From the NCBI RefSeq assembly GCF_001426585.1, contig NZ_LMEI01000011.1, forward strand, positions 246,240 through 310,239: a DNA stretch of 64,000 bases, in the 5' to 3' direction. This stretch comes from Streptomyces sp. Root431. GTDB taxonomy: Bacteria; Actinomycetota; Actinomycetes; Streptomycetales; Streptomycetaceae. The notes under the pieces were generated by a model. It had not been told where the DNA came from. It made no database searches and saw only the letters and a list, made by a program, of their open reading frames with translations. Positions 20,024-30,427 of the stretch are shown here, piece by piece. Each line of letters begins with the position of its first letter. Position 1 is the first letter of the stretch. The position numbers and the translations under genes were made by a program.

Positions 20024-20845
20024 CTAGAGCGGGGTGACGTACGCCCCCGAGATGCCGCCGTCGACGAGGAAGTCGCTGGCGTTGACGAACGAGGAGTCGT
20101 CGCTAGCGAGGAACGCGACGGCGGCGGCGATCTCCTCCGCCTCGGCGAAGCGCCCGACCGGGATGTGCACGAGGCGGCGCGCGGCCCGCTCCGGGTCCTT
20201 GGCGAACAGCTCCTGGAGCAGCGGGGTGTTGACCGGCCCCGGGCAGAGGGCGTTGACCCGGATGCCCTCGCGGGCGAACTGGACGCCCAGCTCGCGGGAC
20301 ATCGCGAGGACGCCGCCCTTGGACGCCGTGTACGAGATCTGGCTGGTGGCCGCGCCCATGATCGCGACGAAGGAGGCGGTGTTGATGATGGAGCCCTTGC
20401 CCTGGCGGCGCATGTAGGGGAGGGCCGCCTTGCAGCACAGGTAGACGGAGGTGAGGTTGACGTCCTGGACGCGCTTCCAGGCCTCCAGGCCGGTCTCCAG
20501 GATGGAGTCGTCGTCGGGCGGCGAGATGCCGGCGTTGTTGAAGGCGATGTCGACGGAGCCGTACGTCTCGAAGGCCGTCCTGAAGAGCGCCTCGACCTGC
20601 TCGGGGTCGGTGACGTCGACCTTGACGAAGGTGCCGCCGACCTCCTCCGCCGCGGCCTTGCCCGCGGTCTCGTCGATGTCGCCGCAGACGACGTTCGCGC
20701 CTTCGGAGGCGAGCCGCCGGGCGGTGGCGAGTCCGATGCCGCTGCCGGCTCCGGTGATGACGGCGGTACGGCCTACCAGGCGGCGGCAGATCGCGGGGGT
20801 CTGGGGGGAACCCCCAGGAGATGTCGCGGTTTCGGTGCTGGTCAT
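20024..20845 (-). CDS. Short-chain dehydrogenase (candidate gamma-glutamylethanolamide alcohol dehydrogenase)
   Basis: A 273-residue classical SDR. The cofactor motif is TGAGSGIGLA. Asp in VVCGDID suggests NAD preference. NNAG, catalytic Ser in NTASFVA and Tyr-x3-Lys (YTASK) are all present. It starts 6 bp after the aldehyde dehydrogenase stop, so the two are co-transcribed. I infer that it oxidises the hydroxyl of gamma-glutamylethanolamide to the aldehyde used by its neighbour. The first approximately 20 residues (SPGGSPQTP) are encoded by a small palindromic element and may not be conserved. Confidence 0.88.
   Translation of the reverse strand: MTSTETATSPGGSPQTPAICRRLVGRTAVITGAGSGIGLATARRLASEGANVVCGDIDETAGKAAAEEVGGTFVKVDVTDPEQVEALFRTAFETYGSVDIAFNNAGISPPDDDSILETGLEAWKRVQDVNLTSVYLCCKAALPYMRRQGKGSIINTASFVAIMGAATSQISYTASKGGVLAMSRELGVQFAREGIRVNALCPGPVNTPLLQELFAKDPERAARRLVHIPVGRFAEAEEIAAAVAFLASDDSSFVNASDFLVDGGISGAYVTPL
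20801..20817. repeat. Small G/C palindrome inside SDR start region
   Basis: CTGGGGG, GAA, CCCCCAG form a hairpin within codons for the SDR N-terminus. A similar G6/C6 palindrome followed by AGAC/AGTC occurs at 49557-49587. It looks like a dispersed Streptomyces palindrome. Confidence 0.5.
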
Positions 20846-20851
20846 GGGTGC

Positions 20852-22207
20852 TCAGGCCTCCGTGCTGATGAAGACGTTCTTGGTTTCGGTGAAGGCGGTC
20901 AGGGCGTCGGGGCCCAGTTCGCGGCCGAGGCCGGACTGTCGGTAGCCGCCGAACGGCGTCCAGTAGCGGACGCTGGAGTGGGAGTTGACGGAGAGGTTCC
21001 CGGCCCGGACGGCGCGGGAGGCGCGCAGGGCGCGACCGACGTCCCGGGTCCAGATCGAGCCGGAGAGGCCGTACTCGGTGGCGTTGGCGAGGCGGATCGC
21101 GTCGGCCTCGTCGTCGAAGGGCAGGACGACGGCGACCGGGCCGAAGACCTCCTCGACGGCGCAGGGGGCGTCCTCGGGCACGCCGGTGAGGACGGTCGGC
21201 GGGAACCAGAAGCCGGGGCCTTCGGGGGCCTTGCCGCGGATCCCCTGGAGGTCCTCGGTGACGTACGAGCGGACGCGGTCGAGCTGGGCGCGGGAGATGA
21301 GCGGGCCCATCTGGGTGCGCTCGTCAAGGGGGTCGCCGACGACGATCTCCTCGATGGCGGGGGTGAGGAGTTCCAGGAAGCGGTCGTACGCGCTCCGCTC
21401 GACGAGGATGCGGGTGCGGGCGCAGCAGTCCTGGCCGCTGTTGTCGAGGAAGGCCATCGGCGCCGCGGCGGCGGCCGCCTCGATGTCGGCGTCGGCGAAG
21501 ACGATGTTGGGGCTCTTGCCGCCGAGTTCGAGGGTGAGCCGCTTCACCTGGTCGGCGCACTTCGCCATGATCGACTTTCCGACCCGGGTGGAGCCGGTGA
21601 AGACGATCTTCGCGATGCCGGGGTGCTCGACGAGGGCGTTGCCCGCGACGGGGCCCGTGCCGGGGAGGACCTGGAAGAGGCCTTCGGGCAGGCCCGCCTC
21701 CAGGGCGAGTTCGGCGAGGCGGAGTGCGGTGAGGGGGGTGGTCTCGGCGGGCTTGAGGAGCACCGCGTTGCCGGCGGCGAGGGCGGGTGCGGTGGCCCAG
21801 GCGGCGATCGGCATGGGGAAGTTCCAGGGGGCGATGACGCCGACGACCCCGAGGGGTTCGAGGATCGTGACGTCGAGGCCGCCTGCCACCGGGATCTGGC
21901 GGCCGTTGAGGCGCTCCACTCCCCCGGCGGCGAAGTCCAGCAGGTCGCGGACGTTGCCGGCCTCCCAGCGGGCGTTGCCGAGGGTGTGGCCGGCCTCGGT
22001 GACCTCCAGGCGGGCGAGTTCCTCGACGTGCTCGTCGACGACGGCCGCGAAGCGGCGGAGCAGCCGGGCGCGGTCGGCGGGCGCGGCGGCGGCCCAGCCG
22101 CGCTGGGCGGCGGTGGCGCGCGCGACGGCGGCGTCGACGTCGGCCGCGGTGGCGGCGGGGACGGTGGCGACCAGCTCCTCCGTCGCCGGGTTCAGTACCT
22201 GGAGCAA
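20852..22207 (-). CDS. NAD-dependent aldehyde dehydrogenase
   Basis: A 451-residue ALDH superfamily enzyme. Cofactor binding shows as APWNFPMP, KPAETTP and FTGSTRVGK. The general base Glu is in LELGGKSPN, the catalytic Cys is in GQDCCARTR, and the end contains PFGGYRQSGLGRE. The TTG start (22207) lies 5 bases after GAGAGGAA. It sits 69 bp after the glutamine-synthetase-like gene and just before the SDR. I infer that it oxidises gamma-glutamyl-glycinaldehyde to gamma-glutamylglycine. The equivalent place in S. coelicolor also has an aldehyde dehydrogenase beside glnA4. Confidence 0.93.
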   Translation of the reverse strand: MLQVLNPATEELVATVPAATAADVDAAVARATAAQRGWAAAAPADRARLLRRFAAVVDEHVEELARLEVTEAGHTLGNARWEAGNVRDLLDFAAGGVERLNGRQIPVAGGLDVTILEPLGVVGVIAPWNFPMPIAAWATAPALAAGNAVLLKPAETTPLTALRLAELALEAGLPEGLFQVLPGTGPVAGNALVEHPGIAKIVFTGSTRVGKSIMAKCADQVKRLTLELGGKSPNIVFADADIEAAAAAAPMAFLDNSGQDCCARTRILVERSAYDRFLELLTPAIEEIVVGDPLDERTQMGPLISRAQLDRVRSYVTEDLQGIRGKAPEGPGFWFPPTVLTGVPEDAPCAVEEVFGPVAVVLPFDDEADAIRLANATEYGLSGSIWTRDVGRALRASRAVRAGNLSVNSHSSVRYWTPFGGYRQSGLGRELGPDALTAFTETKNVFISTEA

Positions 22208-22276
22208 CTCGTTCCTCTCAGCAGCGGGCGGTTCAGAGGCGTTCGTCAGAGGCGAGGCCTTCGTGTGAAGCGTCGG

Positions 22277-23641
22277 TCAGAGGCGTTCGAAGGAGCGGCG
22301 GAGTTCCCAGTCGGTCACCGCGGCGTCGAAGGCGTCGAGTTCGACGCGGGCCATGTTGCGGTAGTGGGCGACGACCTCGGCGCCGAAGGCGGCCTTGGCG
22401 ATCTCGCTGGTCTCCCAGAGTTCGGCGGCCTCGCGCAGGGTGGTGGGGACGTGCGCGTACTCGGCGGTGTAGGCGTTCCCGGTGCAGGGCTCGGGGAGTT
22501 CGAGGCGCTGCTCGATCCCGTACAGGCCGGCGGCGACCAGGCCCGCGACGGCGAGGTAGGGGTTGACGTCGCCGCCGGGCAGCCGGTTCTCGAAGCGGGT
22601 GGAGCGGCCGTGGCCGACGACCCGGAGCGAGCAGGTGCGGTTGTCGTGGCCCCAGGCGACCGCGGTGGGGGCGAAGGAGCCGGGCTGGAACCGCTTGTAG
22701 GAGTTGATGTTCGGGGCGTAGAGGAGGGAGAAGTCGCGGAGCGCGGCGAGCTGTCCGGCGAGGAAGTGGCGCATGGTCTCGGACATGCCGTGCCGGTCGT
22801 CCCCGGCCATCACGTTCTCTCCGTCGGCGTTCTGGAGGGAGAGGTGGATGTGACAGGAGTTGCCCTCGCGCTCGTTGTACTTCGCCATGAAGGTGAGCGA
22901 GTAGCCCTCCTGGGCGGCGATCTCCTTGGCGCCCGTCTTGTAGACGGCGTGCCGGTCGCAGGTGACGAGCGCTTCGTCGTACTTGAAGGCGATCTCGTGC
23001 TGGCCGGGGTTGCACTCGCCCTTGGCGGACTCGACGGTGAGTCCGGCGCCGGTCATCTCGTTGCGGATGCGGCGCAGGAGGGGTTCGATGCGACCGGTGC
23101 CGAGGACGGAGTAGTCGATGTTGTACTGGTTGGCGGGCGTGAGGTCGCGGTAGTTCGCGTCCCAGGCCTGCTCGTAGGTGTCGTTGAAGACGATGAACTC
23201 GAGCTCCGTGCCAACGTGGGCGGTGAAGCCGTGCTCGGCGAGGCGCTCCAGCTGGCGGCGGAGGATCTGGCGGGGGGCCGCGACCACCGGGGTGCCGTCG
23301 GCCCAGGCGAGGTCGGCCGTCACCATGGCGGTGGCCTCGTTCCAGGGGAGGCGGCGGAGGGTGGTGAGGTCGGGGTGCATCGCGAAGTCGCCGTAGCCGC
23401 GGTCCCACGAGGACATCTCGTAGCCCTCGACGGTGTTCATCTCGGTGTCGACGGCCAGAAGATAGTTGCAGCCCTCGGTGCCGTGGCCGAGGACGTCGTC
23501 CAGGAAGAACTGCGCGGCGAACCGCTTGCCCTGGAGCCGTCCCTGCATGTCGGGGAAGGCCAGGACGACGGTGTCGATCTCGCCGCTCGCGACGAGGGCG
23601 CGCAGCTCCTCGACGGTGAGCGGGGGTGTGCGGTCTGCCAC
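22277..23641 (-). CDS. glnA4: Glutamine-synthetase-like gamma-glutamylethanolamide synthetase (GlnA4 type)
   Basis: A 454-residue GS-fold ligase joining glutamate to an amine with ATP. Metal and substrate motifs are GTELEFIVF, ESAKGECNPGQHEI, GNSCHIHLSL and RFENRLPGGDVNPY. The C-terminal NRT...R loop of true GS (adenylylation Tyr) is not evident. The GTG start at 23641 has AAGGAGGAG upstream; the longer frame to 24619 is antisense to the regulator gene. The context (permease, ALDH, SDR, GATase, GntR regulator) matches the S. coelicolor GlnA4 locus, characterised for ethanolamine. Polyamine substrates (GlnA3-like) cannot be excluded from sequence. Confidence 0.88.
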   Translation of the reverse strand: MADRTPPLTVEELRALVASGEIDTVVLAFPDMQGRLQGKRFAAQFFLDDVLGHGTEGCNYLLAVDTEMNTVEGYEMSSWDRGYGDFAMHPDLTTLRRLPWNEATAMVTADLAWADGTPVVAAPRQILRRQLERLAEHGFTAHVGTELEFIVFNDTYEQAWDANYRDLTPANQYNIDYSVLGTGRIEPLLRRIRNEMTGAGLTVESAKGECNPGQHEIAFKYDEALVTCDRHAVYKTGAKEIAAQEGYSLTFMAKYNEREGNSCHIHLSLQNADGENVMAGDDRHGMSETMRHFLAGQLAALRDFSLLYAPNINSYKRFQPGSFAPTAVAWGHDNRTCSLRVVGHGRSTRFENRLPGGDVNPYLAVAGLVAAGLYGIEQRLELPEPCTGNAYTAEYAHVPTTLREAAELWETSEIAKAAFGAEVVAHYRNMARVELDAFDAAVTDWELRRSFERL

Positions 23642-23677
23642 GGGATTGCTCCTCCTTCGGCCTGCCGGGAGCCATAA

Positions 23678-23693
23678 GGTATTGCCGAAGACC
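23678..23693. promoter_or_regulatory. Candidate GntR operator between glnA4 and its regulator
   Basis: GGTATTGCCGAAGACC is an interrupted palindrome (GGT-x-TT...AA-x-ACC). It is centred in the 90-bp divergent spacer, about 40-50 bp from both start codons. One bound regulator dimer could control both arms of the cluster. Confidence 0.45.
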
Positions 23694-23731
23694 ATTGCTT
23701 GGGAAGTGCTGGAGAAAGGGAAACGAGGAAC

Positions 23732-24460
23732 GTGGCCAGTACGAGTGAATCGGCGGACCGGCTGACGCCCGTGCTGCGGCCGGTGCGGGCGGGCAACGGC
23801 TTCGAGGAGGCGCTGCAGCAGATCCTCCAGGTGGTGCGGCTCGGCCTCGTGCCCGGCGGGGAGCGGCTGCCCGCCGAGCGGGAGCTCGCCGACCGGATGG
23901 GGATCAGCCGGGTGACCCTGCGCGAGGTCCTCAAGGTCCTCCAGGAGCAGGGGCTCGTGGAGAGCCGGCGCGGCCGGTACGGCGGAACGTTCGTCCTGCC
24001 CCGCGTCCAGACCGCCGACGAGGACGAGCTGCGCCGCCGGATCGCCTCGGTCGACATGGAGGACACCCTGCGCTTCCGTGAGGTACTCGAGGTGGGGGCC
24101 GCCGGGCTCTGCGCGGCCCACGGGCTCGACGCGGCGGGCGCCGAGCGGCTGCGGGCCGCCGTGGCGGCGACCCATGACGCACCTTTGGCCGAATACCGCC
24201 GCCAGGACACCCTGCTCCACCTCACGCTCGCCGAGCTCTCCGGCTCGCCGACGCTGACCGCCCAGTACGCCGCCGTGCGGGCGACGGTGAACGACCTCCT
24301 GGACTGCATCCCCCTGCTCGTACGCAATCTGGAGCATTCCCAGCACCAGCACACCGCGCTGGTGGAGGCGGTCCTCGACGGGGACGCGGACGCGGCGCGC
24401 GAGGTGATGCGGGAGCACTGCGCGGGGACGGCGGCGCTGCTGCGGGGGTTCCTGACGTGA
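23732..24460 (+). CDS. GntR/FadR-family regulator (EpuRII-like)
   Basis: A 242-residue repressor-type protein. The winged helix is at about 15-85 (GERLPAERELADRMGISRV, then GLVESRRGRYGG). The helical FCD effector domain follows, with the metal-ligand pattern typical of the family (histidines in LLHLTLAEL and HQHTALVEA). I chose the GTG at 23732 after GAGGAAC; a TTG at 23699 is possible. Divergence from glnA4 and position ahead of the permease indicate control of ethanolamine use, as reported for the S. coelicolor counterpart. Confidence 0.88.
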   Translation: MASTSESADRLTPVLRPVRAGNGFEEALQQILQVVRLGLVPGGERLPAERELADRMGISRVTLREVLKVLQEQGLVESRRGRYGGTFVLPRVQTADEDELRRRIASVDMEDTLRFREVLEVGAAGLCAAHGLDAAGAERLRAAVAATHDAPLAEYRRQDTLLHLTLAELSGSPTLTAQYAAVRATVNDLLDCIPLLVRNLEHSQHQHTALVEAVLDGDADAAREVMREHCAGTAALLRGFLT

Positions 24461-24575
24461 GCGGGGCCCCGACGCCGTAACCCGAAAGTAACGCACGGGG
24501 GTTGCGCATCCCGTACGGGCGCCGCAAAGGTATGGCTCCAATCCATTGGGCCCGTTGCGGGGAGCTGACGCTGCC

Positions 24576-26033
<1,458 letters not shown>

Positions 26034-26072
26034 TCCATCCCACCGAGTCACCGACGCTCCTGGAGGAAGCAC

Positions 26073-26768
26073 GTGTCCAAGCCGCTCATCGGTGTGACCA
26101 CCTACCTGGACCAGGCCCGTTGGGGGGTGTGGGACATGCAGGCCGCGCTGCTCCCCGCGCCGTACCCGCGGCTCGTCCGGGAGAGCGGGGGGCTCGCCGT
26201 GATGCTGCCGCCGGACGAGCCGGCCGCCGCGGCGGCGGTCGTGGCCCGGCTCGACGGTCTGGTCGTCGCGGGCGGGGCGGACGTCGAGCCCGTACGGTAC
26301 GGGGCCGAGCCCGACCCCCGTACCGGCCCGCCGGCCCGCGCCCGGGACTCCTGGGAACTGGCCCTGATCGACGCGGCACTGGCCTCGGGCACGCCGCTGC
26401 TCGGGATCTGCCGGGGCATGCAGCTGCTGAACGTCGCCCTCGGCGGGACGCTGGTCCAGCACCTGGACGGGCACGTGGAGGCGGTCGGGGTGATCGGCCG
26501 GCACGCGGTCAAGCCGGTGCCGGGCACGCGGTACGCCTCCCTGGTGCCCGAGCTGACCGAGGTCCCGACCTACCACCACCAGGCCGTGGACCGGCTGGGC
26601 GCCGGACTCACGGTCTCGGCCCACGCGGAGGACGGCACGGTCGAGGCGGTGGAACTGCCCGCCCCCACCTGGGCCCTCGGCGTGCAGTGGCACCCGGAGA
26701 TGGGCGAGGACCTGCGGGTGATGAGGGGACTGGTGGAGGCGGCGGGGGCGGAGGCTCCCCAGGGGTGA
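26073..26768 (+). CDS. Class I glutamine amidotransferase-like gamma-glutamyl hydrolase (PuuD-like)
   Basis: A 231-residue cytosolic hydrolase. The nucleophile Cys is in LLGICRGMQLLN (about residue 114), and the His/Glu pair is in GVQWHPEMG. GVTTYLDQARWG at the start is typical of gamma-glutamyl-GABA hydrolases. The GTG start at 26073 follows GGAGGAAG. It would release glutamate from the oxidised gamma-glutamyl intermediate (gamma-glutamylglycine if the substrate is ethanolamine). Confidence 0.88.
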   Translation: MSKPLIGVTTYLDQARWGVWDMQAALLPAPYPRLVRESGGLAVMLPPDEPAAAAAVVARLDGLVVAGGADVEPVRYGAEPDPRTGPPARARDSWELALIDAALASGTPLLGICRGMQLLNVALGGTLVQHLDGHVEAVGVIGRHAVKPVPGTRYASLVPELTEVPTYHHQAVDRLGAGLTVSAHAEDGTVEAVELPAPTWALGVQWHPEMGEDLRVMRGLVEAAGAEAPQG

Positions 26769-26960
26769 CGGGGGCTCCCACGGGGATGGCGGGCTCCCAC
26801 GGGGATGGCGGGGTCCCTCGGGGGGGGTGACGGGGGCTCCCCTGGGGATGGCGGGGCTCCCGCGGGGATGACGGAGGCTCGCCCGGGAGTGGCGGGGCTC
26901 CCCCGGGCTTGCCGGGGCTCCCCCAGGGATGACGGGGCCCCCGGGGGGTGACGCGCGGCC
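26762..26960. repeat. Imperfect tandem repeat of about 20-bp GC-rich units
   Basis: About ten degenerate copies of GGGGATGGCGGGGCTCCCCC fill the whole 198-bp space between the convergent hydrolase and C45 genes. Units vary from 19 to 22 bp. No gene or clear single terminator is visible, though each unit can fold into a short G/C hairpin. Confidence 0.75.
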
Positions 26961-26966
26961 CCTCCG

Positions 26967-28061
26967 TCAGCGCGTCGGGGCCGCCAGAGGGGCCCAGGTC
27001 GACGGTTTCGCCGTGCACGGCCCCCCGTCGTGCACCAGGAGGCGCCGCTCCGCCGGGTCGACCGCGACCGTGGCCAGGGTCGCCCACCTGCCGCCGAGGG
27101 TCCCTCCGGCGGGGGCGTGGCAGCACACCTCCGCGCCGTCGTCCCGGTGCGCGGCGAGCAGGCCCACGAGCGCGTCGGCGCCGAGCGGGCCGGTGTGTTC
27201 GCGGACGCGGGCGGTGAGCAGGCGGTGGCGGTCGTACGTCTCCGGCTCCCGGCGCCCGCGCAGTTCGCCCGCGGCGAGGGCCGGGTCGAGGAAGTGGTTC
27301 GTGCGCACCAGCCAGCCCCGGTCGTCCGGAGTGACGACCGCGGACCCGCCGGGGGCGAGTTCGACGGAGGCGGCGCGGTCGGCCGTGACCACGGTGATGA
27401 CCGTGGAGGCCGAGACCGGCGCGGCTGTGAGCAGGGTGATCGCCTCGGAGAACGACCCGGCCGTGCCCAGCACCTGACGGGCCACGAGGTGGACGGGGAC
27501 GCCGGTGGCGGCGTCGCCCGAGTGGCCCAGGATGTTGAAGAGGACGCCCACCCCGGCGTCGTTGACGCCGATCTTCGCGAGGATGCCGTTCTCGGTGATC
27601 CCCGCGAAGCCCCGGGTGTCGCCGGTGACGGTCTGGAGGTGCCAGGCGTCGGCCAGCTCCTCGTGCCAGTCCCAGCACTGACCTCCGGTGGCCCCGGTGT
27701 CGCCGGTCCGGACGAGGGTGGAGCACTCCCCCGCCCGTGAGGCGCCCGCCTCGGCGAGGATCTCCGTGCGCGCGTTGAGCGCGGCGATCGTCCAGAACGG
27801 CATCCCGGCACCCTCGGCGACCCCTTCCATCTCCTCCACGAGCTCGGGCGCCCAGGCCCGGGTCGCGTCGGCGGTGCGCAGGGCGAGGGCGGGGACCCCG
27901 AGGTCCCGCACGCTGCGCGACTCGCCCGCGGCGACGGTGGCGAAGAGCTCCTCGTAGACCTTCCAGGAGCGGGCGATGCCGTCGCGGGCCTGCCGGCCCC
28001 GGTCCTCGCCGCGTCGCTTCGGTGTGTCCCCGCCGATCCGGAGGACCGTACGGGCGTTCAT
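26967..28061 (-). CDS. C45-family (acyl-CoA:6-APA acyltransferase-like) N-terminal-nucleophile protein
   Basis: A 364-residue protein related to isopenicillin N acyltransferase and peptidase family C45. The likely autocleavage nucleophile is the Cys in AGECSTLV (about residue 111), followed by GGQCWDWH and LFNILGHSG. The ATG at 28061 overlaps the permease stop (ATGA), so it is coupled to the NCS1 permease. I infer an intracellular amidase or acyltransferase for an imported compound. Neither a penicillin pathway nor a matching synthetase is present here. Confidence 0.78.
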   Translation of the reverse strand: MNARTVLRIGGDTPKRRGEDRGRQARDGIARSWKVYEELFATVAAGESRSVRDLGVPALALRTADATRAWAPELVEEMEGVAEGAGMPFWTIAALNARTEILAEAGASRAGECSTLVRTGDTGATGGQCWDWHEELADAWHLQTVTGDTRGFAGITENGILAKIGVNDAGVGVLFNILGHSGDAATGVPVHLVARQVLGTAGSFSEAITLLTAAPVSASTVITVVTADRAASVELAPGGSAVVTPDDRGWLVRTNHFLDPALAAGELRGRREPETYDRHRLLTARVREHTGPLGADALVGLLAAHRDDGAEVCCHAPAGGTLGGRWATLATVAVDPAERRLLVHDGGPCTAKPSTWAPLAAPTR

Positions 28062-29515
28062 GCGCGCGCCCGGGCGGCGAGCACGGTGAAGTCGTTCCGC
28101 ATGAGGAGGGCGTAGAGCGCCGCGGCGACGGTCATGCCGACGGGGAGGGAGAGGTCCAGGCCGCCGAGGGCCGCGGCGACGGGGCCGGTGTAGAGGGTGT
28201 TGACGCAGAGGGCGGCCGAGGTGACGCCGGCCAGGACGGCGAGGGCGCCCGCGAGGTTGACGCCTCCCGTGTACCAGAAGGGGCCGGCGGGGGTCTCGTC
28301 CCCGAGCGCGAGGCCGTCGTAGCGGCACCGGCGCAGCACGATGTCGGTCGCGTAGATGGCCATGAGGGGGCCGATCAGGACCACGACGACCTGGAGGGCG
28401 TTGCTGACGGTGTCGAGGAAGTTGGAGACGAGCAGCCCGTAGAGGGTCAGGGCCACGGCGACGGCGCCGTCGAAGAGGACGCTGACGGTACGGCGGATGC
28501 GGAGGCCGACGGCCTGGAGGGCGAGGCCGGCGCTGTAGGCGGTGAGGGCGTTGATGGAGATGGTGCCGAGGACCAGCGCGAGCAGGAAGACGGGGGTGAA
28601 CCAGCCGGGCAGGATCGTCTGGAGCGCGTTCTGCGGGTCGCTCATGTCGACGGCGGTCGCGGCGAACGCGCCGAGCGAGCAGACCACGACGCTGGGCAGG
28701 AAGGCACCGAGCGCGGTCCAGGCGACGATCGCCTTCTTCGAGGCCGTGCGGGGCAGGTAGCGGGAGAAGTCGGCGCTCGTGGTGTACGAGAGCGGGCCCG
28801 AGGCGATCATCGTGGTGCCCGCGACGAGGAGGGTCCAGAGCGGGGCGCCGCTGAGCGTTTCGGCGGGGGCGTACGAGAAGTCGGCGTGGCGCAGGACGGC
28901 GAACGCGACGACGGCGAAGGCCGCGGTCAGGACGAGCGTTATCGGCAGGTACAGCCTGACGATCAGGGCATGGCCGAAGACGCTGATGGCCAGGGTGAGC
29001 GCGGCGATGACCACGATCACGGCCACCTTGACGGGGGTGTTCGCCGTGATGCCGGTCTTCTCGACGAGGGCGAAGGCGGCGGTCGCCGCGGCGGCGAGGT
29101 TGAGCGCGAAGTAGCAGACGGAGACGAGCCAGCCGCCGACCGCGTTGTTCACGCGGTTGCCCATGACGCCGTAGACGGCCCGGGTGATCACCTCGCTGGG
29201 CGCGCCCGCGGCGGGTCCCGAGGTGGCGAGGAGGCCGGTGAGCAGCCAGAAGAGGTTGCCGACGACGATCACGGCGACGGCCTGCCAGAGGGTCAGGCCC
29301 ATGAGGACGAGGGCGCCGCCGATGACGAGGCTGAGGTAGTTGACGTTGGCCGCGGCCCACACGGAGAAGAGCTCGCGGGGGTGTCCGTGGCGTTCGTCGT
29401 CGGGGATGTGGTCGATGCCGTGGGCCTCGATGCGGCCGGGCCTGTCGGCGGGGGCCGACGGGGTGGCCCGACCCCCCTGGGAGCGGGGGATCGGGTCGGG
29501 GATCGTGGAAGCCAT
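28058..29515 (-). CDS. NCS1-family nucleobase/hydantoin-type permease
   Basis: A 485-residue transporter with about 12 membrane helices. Family features are VNYLSLVIGGALVLMGLTLW-like helix 1, SADFSRYLP and ISINALTAYSAGLALQAVG. These fit cytosine/purine/thiamine transporters. The ATG at 29515 was chosen because sequence upstream runs into the divergent regulator promoter. Residues 1-35 are hydrophilic. It forms a coupled pair with the C45 gene. Confidence 0.88.
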   Translation of the reverse strand: MASTIPDPIPRSQGGRATPSAPADRPGRIEAHGIDHIPDDERHGHPRELFSVWAAANVNYLSLVIGGALVLMGLTLWQAVAVIVVGNLFWLLTGLLATSGPAAGAPSEVITRAVYGVMGNRVNNAVGGWLVSVCYFALNLAAAATAAFALVEKTGITANTPVKVAVIVVIAALTLAISVFGHALIVRLYLPITLVLTAAFAVVAFAVLRHADFSYAPAETLSGAPLWTLLVAGTTMIASGPLSYTTSADFSRYLPRTASKKAIVAWTALGAFLPSVVVCSLGAFAATAVDMSDPQNALQTILPGWFTPVFLLALVLGTISINALTAYSAGLALQAVGLRIRRTVSVLFDGAVAVALTLYGLLVSNFLDTVSNALQVVVVLIGPLMAIYATDIVLRRCRYDGLALGDETPAGPFWYTGGVNLAGALAVLAGVTSAALCVNTLYTGPVAAALGGLDLSLPVGMTVAAALYALLMRNDFTVLAARARA

Positions 29516-29571
29516 GCGGCCCTCCGGATGCTGGCGGTGCCCACCAGGCGCTCGTTCGATGCCCGCCTGGT

Positions 29572-29598
29572 TGCTTATTGGTCGCACACTCAATAGCA
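29572..29598. promoter_or_regulatory. Candidate TetR operator
   Basis: TGCTTATTG and CAATAGCA form an inverted repeat (one-base gap in one arm) around a 10-bp centre. It lies 9 bp before the TetR start codon and 57 bp before the divergent permease start. Confidence 0.5.
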
Positions 29599-29606
29599 TC
29601 CCGGGT

Positions 29607-30341
29607 ATGTCGTCAAGCGTCCAGCGCAAGCGAGTTCGGAAATCACCGGAAGCCCGTCGGGCGGAGATCGTGGAGACCGCGGCCCGGGTCGCCCTGACCG
29701 AGGGGCTCGAGTGCGTCACCCTGCGGCGGATCGCCGATGAGCTCGCTGTCAGGCCCGGTCTGATCAGCCACTACTTCCCCTCGGCGGAGGATCTGGTGGG
29801 CGAGGCCTTCAGCGTCGCCTCCACCGGCGAGCTCGACGCCCTGCTGCCCGCGGACCGGCCGCACGGGACCCCCACGCAGTACCTCGCGCGCTACTTCGCC
29901 CTCTCGGCCGGCGACGCGTACGACGACATCAGCCGTCTCTGGATCAACGCCCGGCACCTCAGCCGCTACCGGCCCGTCCTGCGCGACCGGGTCGCCGAGC
30001 AGGAGCTCGCCTCCGACGACCGCCTTGAGGGGCTCATCCGCGAGGGCGTCGAGCGGGGCGAGTTCCGCACGGACGACCCGCGGACGGCGGCCATCCACAT
30101 CCTGGTCGTGCTCGACGGCCTGGGCGCCCACGCCAACACCGACCGGAGCAACCGGCCGGAGGCCGTGACCCGGATGGCCGTCACCACGGCGGAACGGGAA
30201 CTCGGCCTGGCGTACGGCGCCCTGACCGAGGTGACGCCGTTGGTCGAACCGGCGGGGGCGGAGACGGAGGCCGCCGACGCCGACGAACCGGCCGAGGCCG
30301 TCCAGCCCGGCGACACGGCCGAAGCGCCGGAGCCGACCTAA
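29607..30341 (+). CDS. TetR-family transcriptional regulator
   Basis: A 244-residue regulator. The helix-turn-helix is at about 15-60 (IVETAARVALTEGLECVT, RRIADELAVRPGLISHYF). The C-terminal ligand domain resembles BetI-type repressors, and an acidic Glu/Ala/Pro tail of about 30 residues follows. It is divergent from the NCS1 permease-C45 pair and 86 bp ahead of the amidohydrolase. It probably controls all three. Confidence 0.88.
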   Translation: MSSSVQRKRVRKSPEARRAEIVETAARVALTEGLECVTLRRIADELAVRPGLISHYFPSAEDLVGEAFSVASTGELDALLPADRPHGTPTQYLARYFALSAGDAYDDISRLWINARHLSRYRPVLRDRVAEQELASDDRLEGLIREGVERGEFRTDDPRTAAIHILVVLDGLGAHANTDRSNRPEAVTRMAVTTAERELGLAYGALTEVTPLVEPAGAETEAADADEPAEAVQPGDTAEAPEPT

Positions 30342-30427
30342 CCTGCCGAACCGCCCGGGTCCGTCGGACCCGCCCCCACCCCGTACCCATTCCCCACCCC
30401 CGTACCTCCCTCCTCCCTGGAGCACCC

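Noticed and set aside
19931..23677. Plus-strand 1248-codon open frame
   Set aside because: Antisense to SDR, ALDH and glnA4, all of which have clear motifs.
26762..26960. CRISPR array
   Set aside because: Units are contiguous and degenerate without unique spacers, and no cas gene is present.
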